Positions 43,369 through 52,830 of a stretch of DNA of 64,000 nt are shown piece after piece. Location of the stretch: positions 1-64,000 of the IMG/VR virus record IMGVR_UViG_3300036770_006893; one strand, written 5' to 3'. Positions within the stretch are counted from its first letter, which is position 1. Every line of letters begins with the position of its first letter. The notes beneath the pieces are model-generated. The model did no database searches, was not told the origin of the DNA, and saw nothing but the letters and a program-made list of their open reading frames with translations. This stretch comes from a virus. The position numbers and the translations under genes were made by a program.

Positions 43369-44558
43369 TGAGTGAGCCAATCTGTGCTGCTTTACAAGAT
43401 AGAATCAACAAAGGGGTTACAATTGTTGATGCTTTACAAGCAGACATATCTAATCTACAAAAACAGGCTCAAACAGCAGATACAGCTATAAAAATAGCTA
43501 GTATACAAGCAAGAATAAAAATCTCTAACGACAAACTTGCAGAATTACGACAAGAACTAGCGCGCTTACAGGCAGAATTTAACAAAAGATTTCCTAACGG
43601 ATTTCAATGCCAACCCCCAGACACATCAAATTGTCCTAAAGAGAAAAGCAAATCTTTACTAACACCAGGTTCAGATAAATTTTGTCCAGTCAAGCAAGAT
43701 GTATCTGAATTACAAACTCAAAAACAACAGTTAGAAACTGAAAGAGACACAGTTTTAGCTCAGATGAACGACCCATTATGCACAAGCAATGGAGTCGATA
43801 ATTATAAGCAATATGAGGCTCTAGGCAATGATCGCAACAATGCTTGTTTTTACTACGCTGGTTATAGCGAAGAGTTTAAGAAACTAATTCAAGCAGTATT
43901 CAAGGCATCTAAGCCGCTTAGTAGACCTAGAGTCTTGACCGCAAGCATAAATAAATTCAAAAGAGCAGTAGAAAACCTGAATAATGCTCGCCCCGCAGAA
44001 ACAGAAAGAATCAAAAAAGAATTCGAAAAGAAAATTCAAGAGCTAGACGATAAAATAGAAGAATTGGACGATCCTTTAAGCGATACTAACGAAGCCCTAC
44101 AACAACAACTACAAGACATATCAAAAGAGGTTTTTCAAAAATGCATAGAAAAAAATCCCATTAAAATATCTGCTAATGCCACTATAACAGCAACACAAGG
44201 GTCTCAGCTTGGTGGCCAGGGCGTTCAAATAAACATACAAGATGCAGCAGATATAGTAACAGTCGATCAAGAAAACGTTGCAGTAAGCATAGATGTACCA
44301 GCCGCTCTTGCAAAACTGGGAGAAATAAGCTGCAAACCAGATGCTATAGTTACATATCCGGTACAAATATCTGTTAATGTTAGTCTAGATCCCCAAAGCT
44401 CTTCTGATATATCTTTATGTTTTACTGATCAGTTTGATAGAGCAAAAAGAGCACAAAAAATTGGTCCTTATACTACTCAAGGCTCAAACTGTCCTAATGG
44501 ACCTCAATTTAATGGTAATATTACATTAAACCATTGCGTATCAAAACCAGAAGAATAA
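43368..44558 (+). CDS. Coiled-coil structural-type protein
   Basis: 396 aa. Two coiled-coil regions (about residues 20-85 and 195-255), a Cys-containing middle, and a beta-rich C-terminal third with repeated ANATITATQ-type strands. Cys residues recur through the chain. Likely virion component by position. Confidence 0.78.
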   Translation: MSEPICAALQDRINKGVTIVDALQADISNLQKQAQTADTAIKIASIQARIKISNDKLAELRQELARLQAEFNKRFPNGFQCQPPDTSNCPKEKSKSLLTPGSDKFCPVKQDVSELQTQKQQLETERDTVLAQMNDPLCTSNGVDNYKQYEALGNDRNNACFYYAGYSEEFKKLIQAVFKASKPLSRPRVLTASINKFKRAVENLNNARPAETERIKKEFEKKIQELDDKIEELDDPLSDTNEALQQQLQDISKEVFQKCIEKNPIKISANATITATQGSQLGGQGVQINIQDAADIVTVDQENVAVSIDVPAALAKLGEISCKPDAIVTYPVQISVNVSLDPQSSSDISLCFTDQFDRAKRAQKIGPYTTQGSNCPNGPQFNGNITLNHCVSKPEE

Positions 44559-44568
44559 GAGTATAATT

Positions 44569-44901
44569 ATGACTAGAAGATTATTTAAAGGCCCATTAAA
44601 TTCTGATAAAAATGTTAAAGCCTTTCTTCATAGCGTTAATGATTATTTTGAATCTCCAAATCCATCTAGCATTGATGCTATAACAAAAAATATTAATCGT
44701 GCTTATTTTGGCCAGCCAGCCGATCTAACACTAGAGCCTAAGTGTCCGCCGCCAGAAGATAGACCGTGCGAAGGATGTGGCCCCACACCAACTCCGCAAC
44801 CCACTCCAGAGCCCACACCAACAAATACTCCCGTACCACCAACTCCCACACCAAGCTACACAATAGAGCTATTATCCGCTATGGTTGGCTTGATTCCATA
44901 A
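44569..44901 (+). CDS. Protein with Pro/Thr-rich C-terminal linker
   Basis: 110 aa. Helical N-terminal part, then CPPPEDRPCEGCGPTP and repeated PTP units (about residues 72-98) before a short hydrophobic end. Extended PTP repeats act as flexible stalks. Last gene before a terminator. Confidence 0.75.
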   Translation: MTRRLFKGPLNSDKNVKAFLHSVNDYFESPNPSSIDAITKNINRAYFGQPADLTLEPKCPPPEDRPCEGCGPTPTPQPTPEPTPTNTPVPPTPTPSYTIELLSAMVGLIP

Positions 44902-44934
44902 AAAAAGCGGACCATAAAGGGCCCGCTCTTTTAT
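44901..44934. terminator. Bidirectional terminator
   Basis: AAAAAA then an AGCGG...CCGCT-type stem (44906-44927) then TCTTTTAT, between convergent genes ending at 44901 and 44957. Confidence 0.8.
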
Positions 44935-44956
44935 AGTCAATAATATATTACAACGT

Positions 44957-45184
44957 TCAACTATCATTACTCAAAGAATTAATAGGGGTCGGCACATTTT
45001 TCTTTGGTCTGCCACGAGACTTCTTTAGAGACAGCTTTCGCCTTTGTCGCCTAACCATAGCTGTGGTTATATTTTGTCCTGTCATTTGACTTAATTTAGC
45101 TGCTAAATTTTCATCGCATAGTAAAGTATGGTTATTTTGAATATAGTCGATTTCTGAACTTGTCCATTTTTTATATGTTGCCAT
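44957..45184 (-). CDS. AT-hook DNA-binding protein with Myb/SANT-like helix
   Basis: 75 aa. The N-terminal KKWTSSEIDYIQNNH...AAKLSQMTGQNITTAMVRRQRRKL resembles a SANT/Myb-like or HTH DNA-binding segment. SRGRPKK (about residues 56-62) is an AT-hook core. It stands alone on the minus strand inside the virion region, divergent from the sigma-like operon at 45277, so it may regulate it. Confidence 0.72.
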   Translation of the reverse strand: MATYKKWTSSEIDYIQNNHTLLCDENLAAKLSQMTGQNITTAMVRRQRRKLSLKKSRGRPKKNVPTPINSLSNDS

Positions 45185-45276
45185 AAATGTGTTCCTTTTT
45201 TGATTAAAATATTGACTCGCAATAGAGCAAAGTTACTATATACTAACAGTTGATCATTTTCTGGCAAGGAGAAATT

Positions 45277-45429
45277 ATGACAGAAGACCATATTAAATTT
45301 GTAAGCTCTATTTTGGAAGTTAAAGCTTCCGGCCTGGATAATGAAATTATAAACGATCTATCATTACCCCCAGGCAAAAGTATAGCAGAATTATTATATG
45401 ACCAAAAAACCAAAGAAGAAAACAAATAA
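45277..45429 (+). CDS. Small hypothetical protein
   Basis: 50 aa from the ATG at 45277 with AAGGAG upstream. Helical, acidic N-terminus. Overlaps the sigma-like gene by 32 bases. Confidence 0.7.
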   Translation: MTEDHIKFVSSILEVKASGLDNEIINDLSLPPGKSIAELLYDQKTKEENK

Positions 45430-46018
45430 ATTACCAAATAACGTAGATGAACAGGAATTCATAAGAGTATTAGACGTTATTAGTAAAAAACTAGGCCACA
45501 AATTTAAATTTGGCTATCATGATTTTGATGATATGAAACAGCAGGCCGCTATATTTGCTCTAGAGGGACTAGAGAAATATGACAATTCTAGACCACTAGA
45601 AAACTTTTTGTGGATCCATGTTAGAAATAGACTATTCAACTACAAAAGAAACAACTACCAGAGACCAGACAAACCCTGCTTAACTTGCCCCTTCTATGAC
45701 AAACACTATTCTTGCTCAAATAATCAATGCTCAGAGTTTAAAGATAAAACCGAATGCGAACTATATAATTCATGGTCATCAAGAAATGACGCCAAGAAAA
45801 ATATTATGCAACCATCTTATATTGATCACGACATACCAAACTCAAACAACTTACTAAACACTATACAAAACGAAGAAATAATAAAATTTTTGGACGAAAA
45901 TGTTAGCACAGAATACAGAGAGTCATATCTTAAGCTAAAACACGGAGACAAAATTCCCAAGCCACAACTAGTAAAACTTCAAAACTACATACTGTTACTA
46001 ATGAAAAATTTTGAGTAA
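45398..46018 (+). CDS. Sigma-factor-like protein (late sigma, gp55-like candidate)
   Basis: 206 aa. KFGYHDFDDMKQQAAIFALEGLEKYDNSRPLENFLWIHVRNRLFNYKR (about residues 35-85) follows the pattern of sigma70 region 2, with the helix that contacts polymerase and the aromatic melting region. CLTCPFYDKHYSCSNNQC (about 93-110) forms a zinc-like insertion. No region 4 HTH is visible, as in T4 gp55. Its place at the head of the packaging genes fits a late-gene regulator. Confidence 0.7.
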   Translation: MTKKPKKKTNKLPNNVDEQEFIRVLDVISKKLGHKFKFGYHDFDDMKQQAAIFALEGLEKYDNSRPLENFLWIHVRNRLFNYKRNNYQRPDKPCLTCPFYDKHYSCSNNQCSEFKDKTECELYNSWSSRNDAKKNIMQPSYIDHDIPNSNNLLNTIQNEEIIKFLDENVSTEYRESYLKLKHGDKIPKPQLVKLQNYILLLMKNFE

Positions 46019-46022
46019 TACC

Positions 46023-46838
46023 ATGGCCAGTAAAAAAAGAGGACAACTTAGCTTAGAAGAAGAAAAATTTATCAGAGATCAATATGGGTCTTTAACCATA
46101 GAAGATATAGCAAATCAGCTCAATAGAAATATCGACCCTATTAAAAGATATATAAAAGAAAATAATTTAACAACAGTAAATAATAGTGAAGAGCTTAGAG
46201 ACAACGAAATATTAAAACAAAAACTTCACAGCAAAACTTTTTGGCCAGAGATCAAGAGACAGTTTGATGAGGATAGTGGAGAACTTCAATACTTTGAAGA
46301 TACATGGGTTGGCCTTATTAAACAATTTAGAGAAGATGTTTTACCAGCAGAAGAACTGCAAATTAAACAATTTATCACCATCGATATTCTCATCAACAGA
46401 AGTATGAAAGAAAGAAAAAGACACATAGCAGAAACTGAAAAGCTTCAAAAACAAGTTGATAAAGAATACGAAAAACCAGAAGATCAGAGAGATATACCAA
46501 AACTGGCCAACCTCGAAACACAATTAAGTTTTGCTAGAAATAGTATTTCCAACTATACAAATGAATATACCAAACTCCTAAATGAACAACAAAAAATTAG
46601 CAAAGACCTTAAAGCCACTAGAGAACAAAGAATCAAAAGAATAGAAGATGGTAAAAGTAGTTGGGTTGGACTAATTCGCATGCTTGAGGATGAAGAAATA
46701 AGAGAAAAAGAAGGCAAACAAATGGAAATATTAGCTTTAGCCACCAACAAAGCCAAAGATCACTTATATCAATATCATACATATCAGGACAATGTGGTAG
46801 ACAAACCATTTTTAACATCAGAAAGCGTAGAGGACTAA
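46023..46838 (+). CDS. HTH plus coiled-coil protein, possible small terminase
   Basis: 271 aa from the ATG at 46023. N-terminal HTH (YGSLTIEDIANQLNRNIDPIKRYIKEN, about residues 21-48), then long coiled coil (about 110-220). Small terminase subunits often have this layout, but the large subunit is four genes downstream, so this is only a candidate. Confidence 0.6.
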   Translation: MASKKRGQLSLEEEKFIRDQYGSLTIEDIANQLNRNIDPIKRYIKENNLTTVNNSEELRDNEILKQKLHSKTFWPEIKRQFDEDSGELQYFEDTWVGLIKQFREDVLPAEELQIKQFITIDILINRSMKERKRHIAETEKLQKQVDKEYEKPEDQRDIPKLANLETQLSFARNSISNYTNEYTKLLNEQQKISKDLKATREQRIKRIEDGKSSWVGLIRMLEDEEIREKEGKQMEILALATNKAKDHLYQYHTYQDNVVDKPFLTSESVED

Positions 46839-46839
46839 C

Positions 46840-47838
46840 ATGAAAAAAACCGCATTAATCACAGGAATTACAGGTCAAGACGGATCATATTTGGCCCACC
46901 TACTCTTGCACAACAACTATAATGTTATTGGTTTATATAGACGATCTAGCACAGATAATTTTCACAGAATAAATGACATAAATAGTCCAAATTTTGTCTT
47001 AGAAGAATTTGATCTAACAGATAGTAGCGGATGCTATAGAATTATAGAAAAATATCGTCCAGACGAATTATACAATTTGGCCGCTCAAAGTCATGTTGGT
47101 ACTAGTTTTAGTCAACCAATAACAACCTTTCAGATTGATACTATGGGACTACTGCACTTACTAGAAGCTGTTAGATCTTGCTCTAATCACACCAAAGTAT
47201 ATCAAGCTAGCACTAGCGAAATGTTTGGGTCTAATTATGACCAAAATGAAGCTCTTGGCAAATATCAAAATGAAAATACGGTTTTTTTGCCCCAAAGTCC
47301 GTATGCTGTGGCCAAATTGGCTAGTCATAGACTAATACAGATTTATCGCGAAGCTTATGGACTATTTGCATGTTCAGGCATCTTATTTAATCATGAGAGC
47401 CCAAAAAGAGGGTCTAATTTTGTTACTAGAAAAATTACATCATATATCGGTCAGCTTGTTAATAATAAAATTTCATCAGAAAATAAACTACACCTAGGCA
47501 ACATAGAAGCTCATAGAGATTGGGGACACGCTAAAGATTATGTTAAAGCCATGCACTTAATGATGCTTCAAGAACAACCTGACGACTTTGTTATAAGTAC
47601 GGGCTCAACTCATTCAGTAAAAGAATTTCTAGAAATTGCTTTTAATTTAGTCGGATTAAATTGGCAAGATTATGTTGTGATTGATCCACAATTTTATCGC
47701 CCTTGTGAAGTTGAATTTTTAAAGGGAGATAGCTCCAAAGCTAGAAGAGTATTATCTTGGGAGCCCAATATTTCTTTTCAGCATTTGGTGATAGAAATGG
47801 TTAACTCTGACATAGAGTATTATAAAAATGTTTCGTAA
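46840..47838 (+). CDS. gmd: GDP-mannose 4,6-dehydratase
   Basis: 332 aa, the family's usual length. GITGQDGSYLAHLLL (Rossmann NADP loop) at the N-terminus, STSEMFG near residue 124, catalytic YAVAK near 152, FNHESPKRGSNFVTRK near 179 and AHRDWGHAKDYV near 223, all diagnostic of Gmd. It converts GDP-mannose to GDP-4-keto-6-deoxymannose, the precursor of GDP-fucose and rhamnose-type sugars. Unexpected among packaging genes; may serve glycan modification. Confidence 0.93.
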   Translation: MKKTALITGITGQDGSYLAHLLLHNNYNVIGLYRRSSTDNFHRINDINSPNFVLEEFDLTDSSGCYRIIEKYRPDELYNLAAQSHVGTSFSQPITTFQIDTMGLLHLLEAVRSCSNHTKVYQASTSEMFGSNYDQNEALGKYQNENTVFLPQSPYAVAKLASHRLIQIYREAYGLFACSGILFNHESPKRGSNFVTRKITSYIGQLVNNKISSENKLHLGNIEAHRDWGHAKDYVKAMHLMMLQEQPDDFVISTGSTHSVKEFLEIAFNLVGLNWQDYVVIDPQFYRPCEVEFLKGDSSKARRVLSWEPNISFQHLVIEMVNSDIEYYKNVS

Positions 47839-48103
47839 TTTTGATGACCCTCAATATAAGCAGTGGCGAAAAAAGGTTTATACTAGAGATAATTTTACTT
47901 GTCAATGGCCAGGTTGTGGAGATAAAAAAAAATTGAATGCGCATCATATTAAAACTTGGAGTGAGTATCCTTCTTTAAGGTTTGTGGTAGAAAACGGTAT
48001 TACTCTTTGTAGAAATCATCATAAAATGATAAAAAATCTTGAACATATTTATGAGGCTATTTTTTTTAAAATATTAGCGAACAAAAACAATGAAAAATCA
48101 TGA
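47828..48103 (+). CDS. HNH endonuclease next to terminase
   Basis: 91 aa, a bare HNH domain: WRKKVYTRDNFTCQWPGC, LNAHHIKTW and GITLCRNHHKM. HNH proteins adjacent to terminases are known to assist packaging cleavage in several phages. Overlaps genes on both sides. Confidence 0.9.
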   Translation: MFRNFDDPQYKQWRKKVYTRDNFTCQWPGCGDKKKLNAHHIKTWSEYPSLRFVVENGITLCRNHHKMIKNLEHIYEAIFFKILANKNNEKS

Positions 48104-48557
48104 CTTTACTATCATAATAGATACCAGAGAGCAACAGCCCTGGATGTTTGATAATTATACCACAGCAAATAAAAAATTAGACACAGGAGACTACAGTATA
48201 GAAGGATTAGAGCATTTACTATGTATAGAACGAAAAAAGAGTGTTAGCGAATTTGCAAATAATATCATAGAATCTAGATTTAAAGATGTTATTATGCGAA
48301 TGAGTCAGCTTAAATATTCTTTTTTACTTCTCGAATTCGATCTAAAAGATGTATTAATATATCCTGTTGGTAGTACCGTACCTAAAAGAATGTGGGATAA
48401 AATTAAGATATCTCCAGCATTTTTAATGAAAAATCTTTTAGAGCTTCAATTAAATCACAATATAAAAGTAGTATTTTGTGGGAGCGCCAGTAATGCTGAA
48501 AAAATGGCAGAATATATTCTCAATAAGGTAAACTATATTGAAAAATTCAACAAATAA
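48090..48557 (+). CDS. ERCC4-type nuclease
   Basis: 155 aa. IIIDTREQQPW at the N-terminus, LDTGDYSIEG near residue 33 and CIERKKS near 48 form the ERCC4/XPF active site (GDX...ERKxxxD). Such phage proteins cut branched or flap DNA. Overlaps the terminase start. Confidence 0.87.
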   Translation: MKNHDFTIIIDTREQQPWMFDNYTTANKKLDTGDYSIEGLEHLLCIERKKSVSEFANNIIESRFKDVIMRMSQLKYSFLLLEFDLKDVLIYPVGSTVPKRMWDKIKISPAFLMKNLLELQLNHNIKVVFCGSASNAEKMAEYILNKVNYIEKFNK

Positions 48558-50568
48558 AATATTTGATGATGCATGGTTGGGTCTTGGGGATCTTTCGTCC
48601 CTTAGTATCCTCGATAATCCTATGATACATAGGAGCAAGGTAGATATAGAAAATCCTGACCTACACCTAGTAAAACTTTTAAGAAATCCCAAATACATAG
48701 GTACTACTTGTAAATTGCTTTTTGGTATAGAGCTTCACCCAATACAAATTGCTATATTGCAAGAATTTTGGATACGAGCTTTTCCTATGTATATAGCTAG
48801 TCGTGGATGGGGTAAAAGCTTTTTGCTAGCTTTGTATTCTATATTGCGTTGTGCGTTTTTCCCAGGCACCAAAATTGTTATAGTTGGTTCTGCTTTTAGA
48901 CAGAGTAAGATTATTTTCGAATATATGGAAACTATATGGAGAAGTAGCCCAATATTAAGGAGTATATTTAACGGTAATGATGATGGCCCTAGGCGAGATG
49001 TTGATAGATGTACTATCAGACTAGGAGACAGCTGGGCTATAGCTATTCCTATGGGCGACGGCAGCAAGATTAGAGGCTTAAGAGCACACATAATTATTGC
49101 TGACGAATTTGCGTCTATTAGTCCGGAAATATATGAAACTGTTGTTTCTGGATTCGCTGCGGTTAGCGCTAGTCCTATACAAAATGTCAAGGAAGAAGCC
49201 AAAAAACAAGCCATGAAAGAAGCTGGTATATGGAATGAAGATTTAGAAGCATTAGACTATAAAATGGGTAATCAAGCAATTATAAGTGGCACGGCTGATT
49301 ATGCATTCAAGCATTTTGCCTCATACTGGAAAAGATATAAGGCAATTATAGAGAGCAAGGGCGACACAACTGTGCTACAAGACATATTTAAGGGAGATGT
49401 TCCTAGTAATTTTAACTGGAAAGATTATTGTATTATTAGGATACCTTATGAATTAATACCCAAAGGTTTTATGGACGATAAACAGGTTAGTAGAGCAAAA
49501 GCAACTATACATACTGGCGTATATAACATGGAATACGCAGCTTGTTTTGTAAGTGATAGTGAAGGGTTTTTTCGAAGATCTTTAATAGAGAGCTGTGTTG
49601 TTTCTGATACCAAACCAATTGTTATTAATGAAAAACCGATTGTTTTTGATGCTACGACTGTTGGAAACCCATCTTGTAACTATGTTTACGGTATTGATCC
49701 GGCTAGTGAACAAGATAACTTTAGTATAACCATACTCGAAGTACATCAAGATCATTCTCGACTTGTTTATTGTTGGACTACTAATAGAAGCAATTTTAAA
49801 GAAAGACAAAAAACAGGTTTAATTAATGAGTATGATTTTTATGGATTTTGTGCTAGAAAAATTAGAAACCTTATGAAAATTTTTCCATGTAGTAGACTAG
49901 GTATTGATGCTCAGGGGGGTGGCGTAGCAATAGAGGAGGCGCTTCATGATCCAAATAAATTAGAAGACGGTGAGCAATTATTATGGCCCATTATAGATCC
50001 AAATAAATCAAAAGATACTGATGATCAGCCAGGACTACACATTATAGAGTTGGTTCAATTTGCTAAGGCTGATTGGACTAGTCAAGCTAATCACGGTCTA
50101 CGAAAAGATCTTGAAGATAAGGTTTTATTATTTCCGCGATTCGATAATTTAACTTTGGGTTTAGCGTTAGATAGCGAAAACAAAAATATATTAGAATCAG
50201 AATTAAATCCTATTTATGATACTCTTAGCGAATGCATATTAGAAATAGAAGAACTTAAAAATGAATTGACCACAATAGTCATGACACAAACTAGTACTGG
50301 CCCAAACGCTAGAGACAGATGGGATACTCCAGAACTAAAATTACCAAATGGTAAAAAGGGTAGATTACGCAAAGATAGATACAGCTCATTAGTAATAGCC
50401 AATATGATAGCTAGACAAATGCACAGATCTCTCAAAACAATAGAATATGATGTTATAGGAGGAAATGCCAGATCATATACAGGCAAATCCGGTCAAATGT
50501 ATAAAGGACCAGACTGGTTTATAAACGGTGGCGGAAATGATGACATTTATACAGGAATTTACAGATAG
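48538..50568 (+). CDS. Terminase large subunit
   Basis: 676 aa from a TTG, or about 648 from the ATG at 48622. ATPase: ASRGWGKSF (Walker A, about residue 90) and HIIIADEF (Walker B, about 183). The nuclease half begins at YGIDPASEQDNFSITILEV (about 380) with later Asp residues (GIDAQGGGVA). It packages DNA into proheads through the portal encoded next. Length is within the usual range. Confidence 0.93.
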   Translation: MKNSTNKIFDDAWLGLGDLSSLSILDNPMIHRSKVDIENPDLHLVKLLRNPKYIGTTCKLLFGIELHPIQIAILQEFWIRAFPMYIASRGWGKSFLLALYSILRCAFFPGTKIVIVGSAFRQSKIIFEYMETIWRSSPILRSIFNGNDDGPRRDVDRCTIRLGDSWAIAIPMGDGSKIRGLRAHIIIADEFASISPEIYETVVSGFAAVSASPIQNVKEEAKKQAMKEAGIWNEDLEALDYKMGNQAIISGTADYAFKHFASYWKRYKAIIESKGDTTVLQDIFKGDVPSNFNWKDYCIIRIPYELIPKGFMDDKQVSRAKATIHTGVYNMEYAACFVSDSEGFFRRSLIESCVVSDTKPIVINEKPIVFDATTVGNPSCNYVYGIDPASEQDNFSITILEVHQDHSRLVYCWTTNRSNFKERQKTGLINEYDFYGFCARKIRNLMKIFPCSRLGIDAQGGGVAIEEALHDPNKLEDGEQLLWPIIDPNKSKDTDDQPGLHIIELVQFAKADWTSQANHGLRKDLEDKVLLFPRFDNLTLGLALDSENKNILESELNPIYDTLSECILEIEELKNELTTIVMTQTSTGPNARDRWDTPELKLPNGKKGRLRKDRYSSLVIANMIARQMHRSLKTIEYDVIGGNARSYTGKSGQMYKGPDWFINGGGNDDIYTGIYR

Positions 50569-50613
50569 TTGTGTATATAATTATATTACATTAGTATTAC
50601 AATACGATTAACT

Positions 50614-52830
50614 ATGGCAAAAAAAATAAATAAAGAAAAAAATAGTGCAATTTCTGATGCTAGAATAGTCCCAGAAGAGGCTTATGTTACTTGGGGGGAT
50701 GATCTTGTTAGCAAAAAAGAAGCTTTGACCGAGTCTTCTGCGTCTTTAGATGAGTTTACTCTTATAGAAAGAGCTTCTGCCACTAGAAGATATGGACTAG
50801 ATTATTCTAAACTAGACGGTCAAACTGGTGGTAGGCCAGGACTAACTAAATCAGACTACTATTATTTTAGGCCAGATGAGGCACCTCCTCAAAAACTAAA
50901 GTATATTTTACGCAGAGCTGATGATATATATCAAAGAGTTGGTTTAGTTAAGAACGTTATTGATCTTATGGGAGATTTTGCTAGTCAAGGCATTAGGTTG
51001 GTTCATAGAAATAAGCGTATTGAAAGATTCTATAGACAGTGGTTCAAAAAAATTAATGGCAAAGATCGAAGTGAAAGATTTTTAAACAATCTATATAAAA
51101 GCGGCAATATAGTTATAGATAGAAGAACAGCAAAAATAAGCGTAAAAGTTGCCGATCATCTTTATAGATCATTAGGTAAATCAGACTATCAGATATCTGA
51201 AGATATCAATATTCCTTTAGAAAAAAGAGAAATACCCTGGAAATATACATTTATCGATCCTGTTTTTGTTGACGTGGCTGCTGGCGCATTATCTTCTTTT
51301 ATATCAAGTAAACAGTACGAGCTTCAAATTCCAGCTAATCTTAAAAAAATTATTAATAGCCCCAAAACCGACGCTGAAAAAAAAGTAGTAGATTCTTTAC
51401 CACCAGAAATTATTGAAGCGGCTAAAACTAAAAAGAACTATCCATTAGACCCAAACAAAACTCTAGTTTTTCACTACAAAAAAGATGATTGGCAGGCCTG
51501 GGCCTATCCTATGATATATGCTATTATGGATGATATAACTGTAATAGAAAAACTAAAATTAGCAGATATGGCAGCATTAGATGGTGCAATAAGTAATATC
51601 AGAATTTTTAAACTGGGTAGCCTAGAACACAGAATAGCTCCTACCAAAGCAGCAACTGCTAAGCTAGCTCAAATACTGGGCAATAATGTTGGTGGAGGCA
51701 CAATGGATTTGATTTGGGGCCCAGATATTGAATTATTAGAGAGTAATACAAATGTTCATAACTTTTTGGGAGAAGGTAAATATATACCTCATTTAAATGC
51801 TATATATGCTGGCCTAGGAATTCCTCCAACACTCACAGGAACTTACGGCGCAGCTGGTACAACAAACAATTTTATAAGCCTAAAAACACTAACACAAAGA
51901 TTGCAATACGGCAGAAATGTTTTGGTAGATTTTTGGGATCAAGAAATAGCGCTAGTTCAAAAAGCTATGGGGTTTAAATACCCAGCCAAAATAGAATTCG
52001 ACAGAATGGATCTGAGCAATGAAGAAAGCGAAAAGGCGCTATTAATTCAATTAGCTGATCGTAACTTGATCAGCGATGAGCTATTACAAACAAAATTTGG
52101 CTTTGATCCCGAAATAGAAAAGTCTAGACTGAATAGAGAGCATAGAGACAGAAAGGGTAATAGGATGGTGGCTAAATCTGGACCTTGGTTTGATCCTCAG
52201 CTAGAAAACGCTCTTAAGAAAATAGCTCTGCAATCGGGTATAGTTGCTCCAAGTGAGGTCGGATTAGATCTAAGTAAAAAGAAACCTGGCGAGAAAAATG
52301 CTTTGGAGCATAAGATCAAAAATGCTAACCCAACGCAGTTGGCAAAAGATTCGCCAGAATCTTTGCCAGGACAACCGGGACAAGGAAGGCCAAAAAACTC
52401 TAAGGATGGTCAGCAACGAAAAACAAAAGTCTTCAAACCACAAACAGGTGCTTCTTTAGAAGTTTGGGCCAATAGAGCACAAGACCAGATTGCAGACATA
52501 ATGAATCCTATAATGCTAGAATTTTACAAGAAAAAAAATGTTAGATCATTATCCTCCCAAGAGTCTAATGAGCTAGACATAGTAAAAACAAAAATTCTTT
52601 TTACAATGGAACCGTTTTCGAAAGTGTGCCATGACACAGTTAATGCCTGTCTACATCATATCAATAAGCCACAAACATTTGAAATATTAAACGGTTATAA
52701 TAAATGGTTTAAAGCTCTTCAAAATAATATAGAATCGACACTATCGGTAGAGGAACAAAAACGAGCCAAAGCATCTTTTTATGTGATGGTGTATGAAAAT
52801 ACTATCGCTAATAATGGAGAATCAAAATGA
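50614..52830 (+). CDS. Portal protein
   Basis: 738 aa, directly after terminase. YQRVGLVKNVIDLMGDFASQGIRLVHR (crown/wing), AYPMIYAIMDDITVIEKLKLADMAALDGAISNI and LNAIYAGLGIPPTLTGTYGAAGTTNN are portal-type segments, followed by a basic C-terminal extension. The ring of 12 copies forms the DNA gate. The stop overlaps the next ATG. Confidence 0.88.
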   Translation: MAKKINKEKNSAISDARIVPEEAYVTWGDDLVSKKEALTESSASLDEFTLIERASATRRYGLDYSKLDGQTGGRPGLTKSDYYYFRPDEAPPQKLKYILRRADDIYQRVGLVKNVIDLMGDFASQGIRLVHRNKRIERFYRQWFKKINGKDRSERFLNNLYKSGNIVIDRRTAKISVKVADHLYRSLGKSDYQISEDINIPLEKREIPWKYTFIDPVFVDVAAGALSSFISSKQYELQIPANLKKIINSPKTDAEKKVVDSLPPEIIEAAKTKKNYPLDPNKTLVFHYKKDDWQAWAYPMIYAIMDDITVIEKLKLADMAALDGAISNIRIFKLGSLEHRIAPTKAATAKLAQILGNNVGGGTMDLIWGPDIELLESNTNVHNFLGEGKYIPHLNAIYAGLGIPPTLTGTYGAAGTTNNFISLKTLTQRLQYGRNVLVDFWDQEIALVQKAMGFKYPAKIEFDRMDLSNEESEKALLIQLADRNLISDELLQTKFGFDPEIEKSRLNREHRDRKGNRMVAKSGPWFDPQLENALKKIALQSGIVAPSEVGLDLSKKKPGEKNALEHKIKNANPTQLAKDSPESLPGQPGQGRPKNSKDGQQRKTKVFKPQTGASLEVWANRAQDQIADIMNPIMLEFYKKKNVRSLSSQESNELDIVKTKILFTMEPFSKVCHDTVNACLHHINKPQTFEILNGYNKWFKALQNNIESTLSVEEQKRAKASFYVMVYENTIANNGESK

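Noticed and set aside
48735-49214. 159-codon minus-strand ORF inside the terminase gene
   Set aside because: Antisense shadow of the Walker A/B-bearing terminase frame.
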